A DNA stretch of 63,298 nt from Cohnella laeviribosi DSM 21336 (GTDB lineage: Bacteria > Bacillota > Bacilli > Paenibacillales > Paenibacillaceae): NCBI RefSeq assembly GCF_000378425.1, contig NZ_KB899831.1:1-63298 (forward strand). The letters are read 5' to 3'. A program made the translations under genes and the position numbers. Below are positions 28,431 to 39,316 of this stretch, piece after piece. The notes beneath the pieces were generated by a model, which saw only the letters and a program-made list of their open reading frames with translations, did no database searches and was not told the origin of the DNA. Numbering within the stretch: the first letter of the stretch is position 1; each line of letters opens with the position of its first letter.

Positions 28431-28916
28431 ATGTCCGCACTCGTCGGAGTCATCATGGGAAGCACGTCGGACTGGGAAACGATGAAAAAAGCGTGCGACG
28501 TGCTCGATGAACTGGGCATTGCCTACGAGAAAAAAGTCGTCTCGGCGCACCGCACGCCGGATCTGATGTTCGAATACGCCGCATCCGCCGCGTCCCGGGG
28601 GCTTAAGGTCATCATCGCGGGAGCGGGCGGCGCGGCTCATCTGCCGGGCATGGTCGCGGCCAAAACCGTCCTGCCCGTCATCGGGGTGCCCGTCAAGTCG
28701 CAAGCCTTGAACGGGCTTGATTCGTTGCTGTCGATCGTGCAGATGCCGGGGGGCGTTCCGGTGGCGACCGTCGCCATCGGCGCGGCCGGGGCGACGAACG
28801 CCGGGCTGTTGGCCGCCCAGATCATCGGGGCGTTCGACCCGGACGTTCAGCGGCGCGTTGAGGCACGCCGCGAGCGAATTACGCAGGAAGTGCTGGCGAA
28901 TGGAGAACTGCCATGA
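28431..28916 (+). CDS. purE: N5-carboxyaminoimidazole ribonucleotide mutase
   Basis: Converts N5-CAIR to CAIR in IMP synthesis. 161 residues; class I PurE motifs GSTSDW at the N-terminus and SAHRTP around residue 40, with the G-rich [11 protein letters not shown] loop. The ATG at 28431 follows AAAGGGTGG; a TTG 39 bases upstream would extend into the leader. It overlaps purK by 4 bp. Confidence 0.96.
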   Translation: MSALVGVIMGSTSDWETMKKACDVLDELGIAYEKKVVSAHRTPDLMFEYAASAASRGLKVIIAGAGGAAHLPGMVAAKTVLPVIGVPVKSQALNGLDSLLSIVQMPGGVPVATVAIGAAGATNAGLLAAQIIGAFDPDVQRRVEARRERITQEVLANGELP

Positions 28917-30238
28917 ACGAAGAGAACAAACTGGAACGCCTGTTTGACGGAGGGCTTGTCTGCGGCGCGGACGGCTGCGGTCCGATCGGCGGGGAAGCGG
29001 AAGGCGCGAAGGACGGCGTGACGGACGGCGCCAACGCCCTGCCGGGCGCGGCAGGCGCGCTTGCCGGCGCATCGGGCGCGGACCGCGCCCGCCGCGTCAT
29101 TCCGCCCGGCGCGACCATCGGCGTGCTCGGCGGCGGGCAGCTCGGCCGGATGCTGGCGCATGCCGGCAGCCGGATGGGCTACCGGTTCGTGACGCTCGAT
29201 CCGACGCCGGATTCGCCTTGCGGCCAGACGGCGGAGCAGATCGTCGCCGGCTACGCGGACCGCGAGGCGGCGCGCGAGCTGGCGCGCCGCGCGGACGTCA
29301 TCACGTACGAGTTCGAAAACGTCGACGCGGGCGTAGCCGCGATGCTGGAGGCCGAATCGTACGTGCCCCAGGGCAGCGCGCTGCTGCACACGACGCAGCA
29401 CCGGCTGCGGGAGAAGCGCGCCGTCGAGGCGGCGGGCGCGCGGGTTGCGCCTTACGCGGCGATCGCTTCGCTTGCGGAGCTGAAAGCGGCGGCGGCCAGG
29501 CTGGGCCTGCCGGCGGTGCTGAAGACGGCGACCGGAGGCTACGACGGCAAAGGCCAGTGGGTGCTGCGCGGCGAGGCGGACCTGGAGCCGGCCTGGCTGG
29601 AAGCGGAGCGCGCCGGAACGGAGCTGGTGCTCGAGAAGTTCATCGACTTCGCGATGGAAATTTCGGTGATCGCCGCGCGGCGGCCATCGGGCGAGGTGCG
29701 GACGTTTCCGCCGGCGGAGAACGTGCACGTGAACAACATTTTGCATCTGTCGATCGTGCCCGCCCGCATCGGGGAAGACGTGCGCCGCGAGGCGGAGCGG
29801 CTCGCGGTGTCGATTGCCGAGACGCTCGGCGTCGTCGGCCTGATCGCCGTCGAGATGTTTGTGGCGAAGGACGGCACGATTTATGTGAACGAGCTGGCGC
29901 CAAGGCCGCACAATTCCGGCCATTATACGATCGAAGCCTGCCGCACGTCCCAGTTCGAGCAGCACATCCGCGCCATCTGCGATCTGCCGCTTGGGGATAC
30001 CGCCCTGCTGACGCCGGTCGTCATGGCGAATATTCTCGGCGAGCATGTCGCGCCGCTTCTCGAATGGATGCGGGAGCGCGACCCGGCGGCGGAACGGCTG
30101 GGCGTGGAGCCGAAGGTGCATTTGTACGGCAAGGCCGATGCCAAACCGAAGCGCAAAATGGGACACGTCAATGTGCTTGCCCCGGATGTCGGCGCGGCGC
30201 TTGAGTGGATAAGCCAATCGAAAATATGGAGGGTCTGA
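28913..30238 (+). CDS. purK: N5-carboxyaminoimidazole ribonucleotide synthase
   Basis: ATP-grasp enzyme making N5-CAIR from AIR, bicarbonate and ATP. The usual protein begins at [13 protein letters not shown], here only at residue ~67. The first ~63 residues are a Gly/Ala/Asp-rich, low-complexity extension absent from ordinary PurK. The ATG at 28913 has GGAG 7 nt upstream and overlaps purE, so the extension is probably translated; no good internal start is visible. ATP-grasp motifs [25 protein letters not shown] and [17 protein letters not shown] are intact. Confidence 0.95.
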   Translation: MNEENKLERLFDGGLVCGADGCGPIGGEAEGAKDGVTDGANALPGAAGALAGASGADRARRVIPPGATIGVLGGGQLGRMLAHAGSRMGYRFVTLDPTPDSPCGQTAEQIVAGYADREAARELARRADVITYEFENVDAGVAAMLEAESYVPQGSALLHTTQHRLREKRAVEAAGARVAPYAAIASLAELKAAAARLGLPAVLKTATGGYDGKGQWVLRGEADLEPAWLEAERAGTELVLEKFIDFAMEISVIAARRPSGEVRTFPPAENVHVNNILHLSIVPARIGEDVRREAERLAVSIAETLGVVGLIAVEMFVAKDGTIYVNELAPRPHNSGHYTIEACRTSQFEQHIRAICDLPLGDTALLTPVVMANILGEHVAPLLEWMRERDPAAERLGVEPKVHLYGKADAKPKRKMGHVNVLAPDVGAALEWISQSKIWRV

Positions 30239-30244
30239 TACAGC

Positions 30245-31540
30245 ATGATCGATCGTTACAGCCGCCCGGAGATGCGGGCCATCTGGACGGAAGAGAACAA
30301 ATTCCGGGCATGGCTCGAGGTGGAGCTGGCCGCCTGCGAAGCCTGGGCGGAGCTTGGGCACATTCCCAAGGAGGACGTAGTCAAGCTTAGGCAAAACGCC
30401 AAGTTCGACATCAAGCGCATCTATGAAATCGAGGAGGAGACGCGCCACGACGTCATCGCCTTTACCCGCGCGGTATCCGAAAGCCTCGGACCGGAACGGA
30501 AGTGGGTGCATTACGGGCTGACTTCGACGGATGTCGTCGACACGGCGCTCGGCTACCTGCTGAAGCAGGCGAACGCCATCCTGGAGCGGGATCTTGTCGC
30601 GTTTATCGAGATTTTGCGCAGCCAGGCGATCAAATACAAGCATACCCCGATGATGGGGCGCACTCACGGCGTGCACGCGGAGCCGACGACGTTCGGCCTG
30701 AAGCTGGCGCTGTGGCACGAGGAAATGAAGCGCAATCTGGAGCGGTTCCGCAGGGCGGCGGACGGCGTCCAATTCGGCAAGCTGTCCGGAGCCGTCGGCA
30801 CCTACGCCAACATCGACCCGTTCGTAGAGCAGTACGTATGCCAAAAGCTGGGTATCAAGCCCGCGCCGATTTCCACGCAGACGCTGCAGCGCGACCGGCA
30901 TGCCGAATACATGGCGACGCTGGCGCTGATCGCCACGTCCATCGACAAGTTCGCCACGGAGATTCGCGGCCTGCAAAAAAGCGAGTTCCGCGAAGTCGAG
31001 GAACCGTTCGCCAAAGGCCAGAAGGGCTCGTCGGCGATGCCGCACAAGCGCAACCCGATCGGCTGCGAGAACATGAGCGGCCTGGCGCGCGTCATCCGCG
31101 GCCACATGCTGTCCGCATACGAGAACGTGCCGCTGTGGCACGAGCGCGACATTTCGCACTCCTCGGTCGAGCGGATCATTCTCCCGGACGCGACCATGCT
31201 GCTGAATTACATGTTGAACCGGTTCGGCAATATCGTGAAAAACCTGACGGTGTTCCCGGAAAACATGAAGCGGAACATGCGCAGAACGTACAACGTGCCG
31301 TTTTCCGGACGCGTCATGACCAAGCTGATCGACAAAGGCTTAAGCCGCGAACAGGCCTACGACACGGTGCAGCCGCGCGCGATGCAGGCTTGGGAGGAGC
31401 AGCGCGATTTCCGCGAGATTGTATCTTCCACGCCGGAAATTACGAGCCTTTTGTCCCCGGAAGAAATCGCCGACTGCTTCGATCCGAGCTGGCATCTGAA
31501 GCATGTGGACACGATTTTTGAACGCCTTGGACTGAATTGA
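30245..31540 (+). CDS. purB: Adenylosuccinate lyase
   Basis: Releases fumarate from SAICAR and from adenylosuccinate (two steps of purine synthesis). 431 residues, fumarase/aspartase superfamily. The signature loop [15 protein letters not shown] carries the catalytic Ser; TSTDVVD and [14 protein letters not shown] carry the other active-site residues. Six bases after purK. Confidence 0.97.
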   Translation: MIDRYSRPEMRAIWTEENKFRAWLEVELAACEAWAELGHIPKEDVVKLRQNAKFDIKRIYEIEEETRHDVIAFTRAVSESLGPERKWVHYGLTSTDVVDTALGYLLKQANAILERDLVAFIEILRSQAIKYKHTPMMGRTHGVHAEPTTFGLKLALWHEEMKRNLERFRRAADGVQFGKLSGAVGTYANIDPFVEQYVCQKLGIKPAPISTQTLQRDRHAEYMATLALIATSIDKFATEIRGLQKSEFREVEEPFAKGQKGSSAMPHKRNPIGCENMSGLARVIRGHMLSAYENVPLWHERDISHSSVERIILPDATMLLNYMLNRFGNIVKNLTVFPENMKRNMRRTYNVPFSGRVMTKLIDKGLSREQAYDTVQPRAMQAWEEQRDFREIVSSTPEITSLLSPEEIADCFDPSWHLKHVDTIFERLGLN

Positions 31541-31632
31541 AAACCCGCTTGGATATCGCCGGTTAACGGCCGTTCGGGCCGTTGGCCGGACAACCCGACC
31601 GATTATATATCGGGGGGTGGAAGGAGGCCGCC

Positions 31633-32517
31633 ATGTCGACAGAAGCTTTGACTACCGCAGCCGGGCTCGTGAACGCCCCGCTCATCCACAAAGGCAAGGT
31701 TCGGGAGCTGTACGATCTGGGCGAGCACCTGCTCATCGTCGTCACCGACCGCATTTCCGCGTTCGACTATGTGCTCGAGCCCGCCGTGCCGGACAAGGGC
31801 CGGGTGCTGAACGAGCTTAGCGCCCACTGGTTCCGGCTCACCGAGAGCATCCAGCCGAACCACGTCGTGCATACCGATGCAAGCCGGCTCGGCGGCGTCA
31901 TCCGCGATCCGGACAAGCTGCAGGGCCGCATCATGGTCGCCCGCAAGGCGCAGCGGATCGACATCGAGTGCGTCGTGCGCGGCTACATCACCGGCGGCGG
32001 CTGGCGGCAGTACCGGGCCGCCGGCGAAGTGAACGGCATCAAGCTGCCCGAAGGCCTGCGCAAAAACGCCAAGCTCGAGCAGCCTGTCTTCACGCCCGCA
32101 GGCAAAAACGACGTCGGCCACGACGAGGACATCCCGTTCGGGGAAATGGCCCGCCGCATCGGCAAGGAGCTCGCGGAAAGCCTTCGCGACCGCAGCCTCC
32201 GGCTGTACGAATTCGGCCGCGATTATTGCGCTAAGCACGGCATTATTTTGGCCGATTGCAAATTCGAGTTCGGCCTGATCGACGGGCAAGTCGTTCTGAT
32301 CGACGAACTGTTCACCCCGGATTCCTCGCGCTTCTGGGCGCAGGAGAAATACGCGCTCGACATCGAGATCGACAGCATGGACAAGGAGCCGGTACGGACC
32401 TATCTGGCCCGTTCGGATTGGGACAAAAACAGCCCGCCGCCGCCGCTGCCGGACGAAGTGGTGAACGCGACATCCGAGCGCTACCGGGATATTTTCCGCC
32501 GATTGACCCAATCGTAA
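31633..32517 (+). CDS. purC: SAICAR synthetase
   Basis: Ligates aspartate to CAIR using ATP. 294 residues, the longer PurC form. Motifs GKVRELYDLG (ATP lid), TDRISAFD, ECVVRGYITGG and LIDELFTPDSSRFW. The ATG at 31633 follows GGAAGGAGG; an in-frame ATG 51 bases upstream has no ribosome site. Confidence 0.96.
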   Translation: MSTEALTTAAGLVNAPLIHKGKVRELYDLGEHLLIVVTDRISAFDYVLEPAVPDKGRVLNELSAHWFRLTESIQPNHVVHTDASRLGGVIRDPDKLQGRIMVARKAQRIDIECVVRGYITGGGWRQYRAAGEVNGIKLPEGLRKNAKLEQPVFTPAGKNDVGHDEDIPFGEMARRIGKELAESLRDRSLRLYEFGRDYCAKHGIILADCKFEFGLIDGQVVLIDELFTPDSSRFWAQEKYALDIEIDSMDKEPVRTYLARSDWDKNSPPPPLPDEVVNATSERYRDIFRRLTQS

Positions 32518-32630
32518 ACGTAAATCCCGCCAATCTCACGGAATCTCGCTTCATCGCGCGGATTCGCCAAGGCTTGCGGCCATTATTTTTTTCCCCAAAC
32601 AATCCCCACCTTAGGAGGAGAACCTCATAC

Positions 32631-32873
32631 ATGAAAGCGACGGTATATGTGACCATCAAAGCGAACGTCCTGGATCCGCAGGGCAACGCCGTTCAAAACG
32701 CTCTGCATACGATGGGCTTCCACGAAGTCGGCAAAGTCCGCATCGGCAAGTACATGGAAATCCAGCTCGACACGGCGGACCGCGCGCAGGCGGAAGAACG
32801 CGTCAAGGCGATGTGCGAGAAGCTGCTCGCCAACACCGTCATCGAAGATTATCGCTTTGAATTGGAGGGCTGA
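32631..32873 (+). CDS. purS: FGAM synthase subunit PurS
   Basis: 80-residue structural subunit that bridges PurL and PurQ in the three-part FGAM synthase of Gram-positives. The full PurS domain is present: an initial KATVYVTIK strand, a central [12 protein letters not shown], and a C-terminal helix ending [21 protein letters not shown] precedes the ATG. Confidence 0.96.
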   Translation: MKATVYVTIKANVLDPQGNAVQNALHTMGFHEVGKVRIGKYMEIQLDTADRAQAEERVKAMCEKLLANTVIEDYRFELEG

Positions 32874-32880
32874 GGCGTTC

Positions 32881-33588
32881 ATGAACTTTGCGGTACTCGT
32901 GTTTCCCGGTTCCAACTGCGATATCGACATGCTGAAGGCCGTGGAAGACACGGTCGGCCAGCCCGTCGATTATGTGCGGCATACGGCCGACGACCTTTCG
33001 AAATACGACGCCATTCTCGTGCCGGGAGGCTTCTCCTACGGGGATTATCTCCGCTGCGGCGCCATCGCCCGGTTCGCCCCGGTTATGAACGAAGTGCGCA
33101 AAGCGGCGGCGGAAGGGAAGTTCATTCTCGGCGTGTGCAACGGCTTCCAGATTTTGACCGAAGCGGGGCTGCTGCCCGGCGCGCTCATCCGCAACAAGTC
33201 GCTCAAATTCCGCTGCCATCCGGTCGATCTGCGCGTCGAGAACGCGAACACGGCGTTTACGCTCGACTACGAGGAAGGCGAAGTGGTTACGATCCCGATC
33301 GCGCACGGGGAAGGCAACTATTACTGCAGCGAAGAAACGCTCGCGCAGCTTAAAGCGAACAACCAGATCGTGTTCCGCTACGCGGGGGAGAACCCGAACG
33401 GCTCCGTCGACAACATTGCGGGCATCTGCAACGAAGCCGGCAACGTCGTCGGCATGATGCCCCATCCGGAACGCGCCGTTTCCGAGCTGCTCGGGTCCAC
33501 GGGCGGCGCGCGGATGTTTACGTCAGTACTAAACGCTTTTAAGAAGCGGGCCGAGTCCGGCGCCACGACCGGCGCCCGGGCCTACTAA
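32881..33588 (+). CDS. purQ: FGAM synthase glutaminase subunit PurQ
   Basis: Glutamine amidotransferase subunit supplying ammonia to PurL. Catalytic C86 in GVCNGFQ, H195 and E197 in MMPHPERA. 235 residues. ATG 8 bp after purS; a slightly earlier in-frame start would overlap purS and is not needed. Confidence 0.96.
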   Translation: MNFAVLVFPGSNCDIDMLKAVEDTVGQPVDYVRHTADDLSKYDAILVPGGFSYGDYLRCGAIARFAPVMNEVRKAAAEGKFILGVCNGFQILTEAGLLPGALIRNKSLKFRCHPVDLRVENANTAFTLDYEEGEVVTIPIAHGEGNYYCSEETLAQLKANNQIVFRYAGENPNGSVDNIAGICNEAGNVVGMMPHPERAVSELLGSTGGARMFTSVLNAFKKRAESGATTGARAY

Positions 33589-33600
33589 GGAGGTAACGCA

Positions 33601-35844
33601 ATGGCGCAGCAAGTGTCCGCAAAAGAACCGACGGCGGAGCAGATCGCCGAGCAAAAAATTTACCGCCAGTTCGGCGTGACCGACGCCGAGTACGAGCTTA
33701 TCTGCGGCTTCCTCGGACGCCGGCCGAACTACACCGAAATCGGCGTGTTCAGCGTCATGTGGTCGGAGCATTGCGCGTACAAAAACTCCAAGCCGCTGCT
33801 CAAACGGTTCCCGACGACCGGTCCGCGCGTCCTCATGGGTCCGGGAGAAGGGGCCGGCATCGTCGACATCGGCGACAACCAGGCGGTCGCGTTCAAAATC
33901 GAATCGCACAACCACCCGTCGGCCGTCGAGCCTTACCAGGGAGCGGCGACCGGCGTGGGCGGCATTATCCGCGACATCTTCTCGATGGGCGCCCGTCCGA
34001 TCGCGCTGCTTAACTCCCTGCGGTTCGGCCGCCTGGAGAACGACCGCGTGCGTTACCTGTTCGAGAACGTTGTCGCCGGCATCGCCGGCTACGGCAACTG
34101 CATCGGCATTCCGACCGTCGGCGGCGAGGTCATGTTCGACGAGTCGTACGAAGGCAACCCGCTCGTCAACGCGATGTGCGTCGGCCTGATCGACCACGAC
34201 AGGATTCAGCGCGGCGTCGCCAAGGGCGTGGGCAACCCGGTGTTCTATGTGGGGCCGGCCACCGGCCGCGACGGCATCCACGGCGCGACGTTCGCGTCCG
34301 AGGACCTGACGGCGGAATCGGAAGCGAAGCGCTCGGCGGTGCAAGTGGGCGATCCGTTTATGGAAAAGCTGGTTATGGAAGCGACGCTGGAGCTGATCGA
34401 ATCCGGCATCGTGCTCGGCATTCAGGATATGGGCGCAGCGGGGCTGACGTGCTCCAGCGCGGAGATGGCGAGCAAGGCCGGCAACGGCATGGAGCTGTAT
34501 CTCGACGAGGTGCCGCAGCGCGAGGAAGGCATGACTGCGTACGAAATGATGCTGTCGGAATCGCAGGAGCGGATGCTGTTTGTCACCGAGCCGCAGCACG
34601 AGGAGCAGGCGAAGGCGATTTTTGCGCGGTGGGGCCTGGATTGCGTCAAAGTCGGCAAAGTGACGGACGACGGGCGGCTGCGGCTGTTCCACAAGGGCGA
34701 GCAGGTCGCCGACATTCCGGTCAAGGCGCTGGTGGACGACTGCCCGGTATACCACAAGCCTTCCAAGGTGCCGGATTATTATGTGAAGAACGGCTCGATC
34801 GATACGAACCGCTACGAGCAGGTGCTCGATTTGAACGGCGCTTTGAAAAAAGTGCTCGGTTCGCCGTCGCTGGCGAGCAAAGAGTGGGTGTACAGCCAGT
34901 ACGACTACCAGGTCCGAACGTCGACGGCGGTTGTGCCGGGTTCGGACGCGGCGGTCGTGACGATCCGCGGCACGCGCAAGGCGCTGGCGATGACGACCGA
35001 CTGCAACGGGCGCTATGTCTATCTCGATCCCGAAGTCGGCGGACGGATCGCGGTCGCGGAAGCGGCGCGCAACATCGTCTGCTCCGGCGGCGAGCCGCTT
35101 GCGATAACGGACAACCTGAACTTCGGCTCTCCGGAGAAGCCGGAAGTGTTCTGGCAGATGGAAAAGGCGGTCGACGGCATGGCCGAAGCCTGCCGCTATT
35201 TCGAGACGCCGGTTATCGGCGGCAACGTGTCGCTGTACAATGAAAACGCGAAAGGGGCCATCTACCCGACGCCGGTCGTCGGCATGGTCGGCCTTGTGCA
35301 CGATCTCGATCATATTACGACGCAGGAATTCAAAGCGGAAGGCGACGTGATCTTCCTCCTCGGCGAGACGAAGGCGGAATTGGGCGGAAGCGAGTTCCAG
35401 TACGCCATCCACGGCGTAACCGAAGGCCGGCCGCCGGAGCTGGATCTTGCGGCGGAGAAGAAGCTGCACGGCGCGATTCTGGGCGCGATCCGACAGGGCC
35501 TCGTCGCTTCGGCACACGACTTGTCCGAAGGCGGACTTGCGGCGGCGCTGGCGGAAGCCTGCTTCGGCCGCGGGCTGGGCGCTTCGGTCGATTTTCAATC
35601 GAATCTGCGCCCCGACATCGCGCTGTTCAGCGAATCGCAATCGCGCGCGCTGCTGTCCGCAAGACCCGAACGCGCGGATGAATTGGCCGCTTGGCTCGAC
35701 TCGCAAGGCGTTCCGGCGCAGCGTCTCGGAACGGTCGGCGGCGACCGGCTGACGATCCGCGTGAACGGCCGCGCGGCCATCGATGCTTCCGTGGACGAAC
35801 TCCGCAAAGAATGGAAGGATGCGATCCCATGCCGGATGAAGTGA
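33601..35844 (+). CDS. purL: FGAM synthase large subunit PurL (small-type)
   Basis: ATP-dependent amidation of FGAR to FGAM. 747 residues, the short PurL form that needs PurS and PurQ, both encoded just upstream. Seen: [17 protein letters not shown] near residue 45, [31 protein letters not shown], and the second AIRS-like half with [16 protein letters not shown] and [16 protein letters not shown]. Overlaps purF by 16 bp. Confidence 0.97.
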   Translation: MAQQVSAKEPTAEQIAEQKIYRQFGVTDAEYELICGFLGRRPNYTEIGVFSVMWSEHCAYKNSKPLLKRFPTTGPRVLMGPGEGAGIVDIGDNQAVAFKIESHNHPSAVEPYQGAATGVGGIIRDIFSMGARPIALLNSLRFGRLENDRVRYLFENVVAGIAGYGNCIGIPTVGGEVMFDESYEGNPLVNAMCVGLIDHDRIQRGVAKGVGNPVFYVGPATGRDGIHGATFASEDLTAESEAKRSAVQVGDPFMEKLVMEATLELIESGIVLGIQDMGAAGLTCSSAEMASKAGNGMELYLDEVPQREEGMTAYEMMLSESQERMLFVTEPQHEEQAKAIFARWGLDCVKVGKVTDDGRLRLFHKGEQVADIPVKALVDDCPVYHKPSKVPDYYVKNGSIDTNRYEQVLDLNGALKKVLGSPSLASKEWVYSQYDYQVRTSTAVVPGSDAAVVTIRGTRKALAMTTDCNGRYVYLDPEVGGRIAVAEAARNIVCSGGEPLAITDNLNFGSPEKPEVFWQMEKAVDGMAEACRYFETPVIGGNVSLYNENAKGAIYPTPVVGMVGLVHDLDHITTQEFKAEGDVIFLLGETKAELGGSEFQYAIHGVTEGRPPELDLAAEKKLHGAILGAIRQGLVASAHDLSEGGLAAALAEACFGRGLGASVDFQSNLRPDIALFSESQSRALLSARPERADELAAWLDSQGVPAQRLGTVGGDRLTIRVNGRAAIDASVDELRKEWKDAIPCRMK

Positions 35845-37367
35845 ATTCCGGACGCACGGCGGCTTCGGCTGCGGCAGGCGCTGCCATCGGGGCCGCGGCC
35901 TCGTCGCCGTCGCGCTTTTGGACCGGGGATTACTACAACGAGGGCCACGCTCACGAGGACGTCTTCGACAAATTGAAAGAGGAGTGCGGCGTATTCGGGG
36001 TGTTCAACATTCCCCATGCGTCTTCGCTCACCTACTACGGCCTCCATGCCCTTCAGCACCGGGGCGAGGAAAGCTGCGGCATCTGCACGGCCGACGGCGG
36101 CCGGTTCCATTACCATCGCGGCATGGGGCTCGTCAAGGAAGTGTTCGACCGCGAAAAGCTGGATTCGCTGACCGGCGACCGCGCGATCGGCCATGTCCGC
36201 TACTCGACCTCCGGGTCCAGCCACATCGGCAACGCGCAGCCGCTGGTGTTCAAATACCGCGGGGGCGACCTCGCCGTATGCACGAACGGCAACCTCGTCA
36301 ACGAGCCGGTCCTTCGCCGCGAGCTGGAGGAGCAGGGCTCGATTTTCCAGACGACAAGCGACACCGAGGTCATCGCGCACCTGATCGCCCGTTCGCCGAA
36401 GGAGTTGGTCGAGGCGGTCAAGGACGCGTTCGCCCGCTTGATCGGCGGGTACGCGTTTTTGATCATGACGAAGGACTGCCTGATCGCGGCGTGCGATCCG
36501 AACGGGTTCCGCCCGCTGGTGATGGGACGCCTGGGAGAGGGGTACGTGTTCGCTTCGGAAACGTGCGCGCTGGAGACGGTCGGCGCCGAGTACGTGCGCG
36601 ATGTTGAGCCGGGAGAAATCCTCGTGCTGGACAAGGACGGCCTGCGCGAGGAGCGGTACGCCCCGCTGGAGAGGCGCGCGGTCTGCGCCATGGAGTACAT
36701 CTATTTCGCCCGTCCGGACAGCGACATCAACCAGATCAACCTGCACTCGGCCCGCAAGCGGATGGGGCAACGGCTCGCGCTCGAATCGTTCGTCGACGCC
36801 GACGTCGTAACGGGCGTTCCCGACTCCAGCATCTCGGCCGCAATCGGCTACGCGGAGCAAACGGGCATTCCTTACGAGCTGGGGCTGATCAAAAACAAAT
36901 ATACGGGCCGGACGTTTATCCAGCCTTCGCAGGAACTGCGGGAGCGGGGCGTCAAAATGAAGCTGTCCGCCGTCCGCAAGGTCGTCGAGGGCAAGCGCGT
37001 CGTCATGATCGACGATTCGATCGTGCGCGGCACGACCTCGCTGCGGATCGTCAACCTGCTGCGGGAGGCCGGCGCGGTCGAGGTGCACGTGCGGATTACG
37101 TCGCCGCCGTTCATGAATCCGTGTTTTTACGGGATCGACACGCCGAACCCGGCCGACCTGATCGCCTCGACGAAAACGGTCGAAGAGATTCGCAAGGCGA
37201 TTCATGCGGATTCGCTGTATTTTCTGAGCAAACAGGGTCTGCTGGAAGCGATCGGCGGCCACGAGAACGAGAAAAACCGCGGCCTGTGCCTGAGCTGCTT
37301 CGATAACGACTACCCGACGCAGGTGAAGTTCGAGCTTGCGAAGGCGACGTCCTGCAGCTGCGACTGA
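35829..37367 (+). CDS. purF: Amidophosphoribosyltransferase
   Basis: First committed step: PRPP and glutamine to phosphoribosylamine. N-terminal Ntn glutaminase whose mature N-terminus should be C53 ([10 protein letters not shown]); C-terminal PRPP-binding [15 protein letters not shown]-terminal Cys (CLSC, SCSCD) suits the 4Fe-4S cluster of Bacillus-type PurF. Odd: the propeptide is 52 residues, Ala/Gly-rich ([17 protein letters not shown]), against about 11 in B. subtilis. ATG at 35829 lies inside the purL end. Confidence 0.96.
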   Translation: MPDEVNSGRTAASAAAGAAIGAAASSPSRFWTGDYYNEGHAHEDVFDKLKEECGVFGVFNIPHASSLTYYGLHALQHRGEESCGICTADGGRFHYHRGMGLVKEVFDREKLDSLTGDRAIGHVRYSTSGSSHIGNAQPLVFKYRGGDLAVCTNGNLVNEPVLRRELEEQGSIFQTTSDTEVIAHLIARSPKELVEAVKDAFARLIGGYAFLIMTKDCLIAACDPNGFRPLVMGRLGEGYVFASETCALETVGAEYVRDVEPGEILVLDKDGLREERYAPLERRAVCAMEYIYFARPDSDINQINLHSARKRMGQRLALESFVDADVVTGVPDSSISAAIGYAEQTGIPYELGLIKNKYTGRTFIQPSQELRERGVKMKLSAVRKVVEGKRVVMIDDSIVRGTTSLRIVNLLREAGAVEVHVRITSPPFMNPCFYGIDTPNPADLIASTKTVEEIRKAIHADSLYFLSKQGLLEAIGGHENEKNRGLCLSCFDNDYPTQVKFELAKATSCSCD

Positions 37368-37409
37368 GGCCGTGCGCCGCGCGCCATCCGATGAGCGCGG
37401 CGCACGGCC
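37368..37409 (+). other. Perfect 15-bp hairpin directly after the purF stop
   Basis: GGCCGTGCGCCGCGC (37368-37382) is the exact complement of 37395-37409, with a 12-nt loop. It starts at the base after the purF stop. No T run, so it is not a standard terminator; it probably protects the upstream mRNA or lowers expression of purM onward. Confidence 0.75.
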
Positions 37410-37500
37410 CGGCAAGCAAGGCGCAACGGCTGCTGCAAATGCTGCTGCAAATAGAGAATAGAAGCGGCATCCAACCACAACGGAAAGAGGGGACCATCCA

Positions 37501-38544
37501 GTGTCCGAAGCGTACAAACAGGCCGGCGTCGACATCGCGGCGGGCAACGAAGCGGTCGAACGGATGAAGAAGCACGTGAAGCGGACGTTCCGTCCCGAGG
37601 TGCTGACCGGGCTCGGCGGATTCGGCGGGCTGTTCGGGCTGAACAAAGACAAATACGAGGAGCCGGTGCTGGTGTCCGGAACCGACGGCGTCGGCACGAA
37701 GCTGAAGCTGGCGTTCGAGATGGACAAACACGACACGATCGGCATCGATGCGGTCGCCATGTGCGTCAACGACGTCGTCGTAACGGGGGCGGAGCCGCTG
37801 TTTTTCCTCGATTATCTAGCCTGCGGCAAACTCGTGCCGGAAAAAATCGAGGCGATCGTCAAAGGCGTCGCGGACGGCTGCGAGCAGGCGGGCTGCGCGC
37901 TGATCGGCGGCGAGACGGCGGAGATGCCGGGCATGTACCCAGACGGCGAATACGATATCGCCGGCTTTGCCGTCGGCATCGTCGACAAGAAGAAGGCGAT
38001 CGACGGATCGGCGATCGCGCCGGGAGATACGGTCATCGGGCTCGCTTCGAGCGGCGTCCACTCGAACGGCTTTTCGCTCGTGCGGAAGCTGCTGCTGGAG
38101 AAGCAAGGCTACCGCTTGACCGACAAGCTTCCCGAGCTGGAAGGCAGGACGCTCGGCGATGTGCTGCTCGAACCGACGCGGATTTACGTCAAGACGGTGC
38201 TTCGCCTGCTGGAAAGCGTGCAGGTGAAGGGCATGGCGCATATTACCGGCGGCGGCTTCATCGAGAACATTCCGCGCGTGCTGCCGGAGGGCGTGAACGT
38301 GGACATCGAGCGCGGCGCCTGGCCGGTCCCTCCGATTTTCGGCATCATGCAACGCGACGGCGCCATCAGCGACCGCGACATGTTCACGACGTTCAACATG
38401 GGCATCGGCATGGTGCTGGTCGTTCCGGCCGGGCAAGCCGAACGGGCGGTGGCGCTGGCCGGCGAATGCGGGGATAAAGCCTATACGATCGGGAAAGTAA
38501 CGCCGGGGAGCCGCATCGTGACGTTTGGAGGCGTTGAGCTATAA
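37501..38544 (+). CDS. purM: Phosphoribosylaminoimidazole (AIR) synthetase
   Basis: ATP-dependent ring closure of FGAM to AIR. 347 residues; [11 protein letters not shown] and [11 protein letters not shown] motifs, [26 protein letters not shown] start with AGAGGGG upstream. Its stop and the purN ATG share one base. Confidence 0.97.
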   Translation: MSEAYKQAGVDIAAGNEAVERMKKHVKRTFRPEVLTGLGGFGGLFGLNKDKYEEPVLVSGTDGVGTKLKLAFEMDKHDTIGIDAVAMCVNDVVVTGAEPLFFLDYLACGKLVPEKIEAIVKGVADGCEQAGCALIGGETAEMPGMYPDGEYDIAGFAVGIVDKKKAIDGSAIAPGDTVIGLASSGVHSNGFSLVRKLLLEKQGYRLTDKLPELEGRTLGDVLLEPTRIYVKTVLRLLESVQVKGMAHITGGGFIENIPRVLPEGVNVDIERGAWPVPPIFGIMQRDGAISDRDMFTTFNMGIGMVLVVPAGQAERAVALAGECGDKAYTIGKVTPGSRIVTFGGVEL

Positions 38545-39173
38545 TGGTTTCGTCTCCCCTGCGGATCGCCGTATTCGCTTCGGGCAGCGGCAGCAACTTT
38601 CAGGCGCTGGCCGAAGCGATCGCGGGAGGCGGCATTCCGGCCGAGCTGGCGCTGCTGGTGTGCGACAGGCCGGAGGCGAAAGTGGTCCGGCGCGCCGAGG
38701 CGCTCGGCGTGCCGACGCTGCTGTTCCGGCCGAAGGAATACGCCTCGCGCGAAGCGTACGAGCGGGAAATCGTCGCCCGGCTGGAAGCCGAGGGCGTGGA
38801 GCTGGTCGTGCTGGCGGGCTACATGAGGCTGATCACGGGCATTTTGCTCAACCCTTTTTACGGACGGATGATCAATATCCACCCATCGCTGCTGCCCGCG
38901 TTCCCGGGCATCGGAGCCGTCCGCCAGGCGCTGGAATACGGCGTCAAGCTGACCGGAGCGACGGTCCATTTTGTCGACGGCGGGATGGATACGGGTCCGA
39001 TCATCGCGCAGCAGGCGGTCGAAGTGCTGGACGGGGACACGGAGGAAACGCTCGCCGAGCGCATTCATGCGGCCGAGCACGAGCTGCTGCCGCGCGTGGT
39101 GCGGTGGATGGCGGAAGGCCGCATCAAGCTGGACGGACGGAAGGTTACGGTTGCGAAGGAAGTCGGGCCATAG
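38544..39173 (+). CDS. purN: GAR transformylase (10-formyl-THF dependent)
   Basis: Formylates glycinamide ribonucleotide. 209 residues; ASGSGSNFQAL at the start for ribonucleotide binding, and the catalytic Asn-His-Asp set in INIHPSLLPAFPG and VDGGMDTGPII. Starts on the last base of purM. Confidence 0.97.
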   Translation: MVSSPLRIAVFASGSGSNFQALAEAIAGGGIPAELALLVCDRPEAKVVRRAEALGVPTLLFRPKEYASREAYEREIVARLEAEGVELVVLAGYMRLITGILLNPFYGRMINIHPSLLPAFPGIGAVRQALEYGVKLTGATVHFVDGGMDTGPIIAQQAVEVLDGDTEETLAERIHAAEHELLPRVVRWMAEGRIKLDGRKVTVAKEVGP

Positions 39174-39316
39174 GTCATAGGCCATAGCGCCGCAATCGTA
39201 TTTTGATTCGGTTTCGTATGCGGGCCGGCAGGATGATGATCGATGCGTACAGAAGTTTTTTTGCAGGCAGTGGCCGCCGCGGTGAGCGGCGAAGTCAGAA
39301 GATTGGGAGTGAAATC

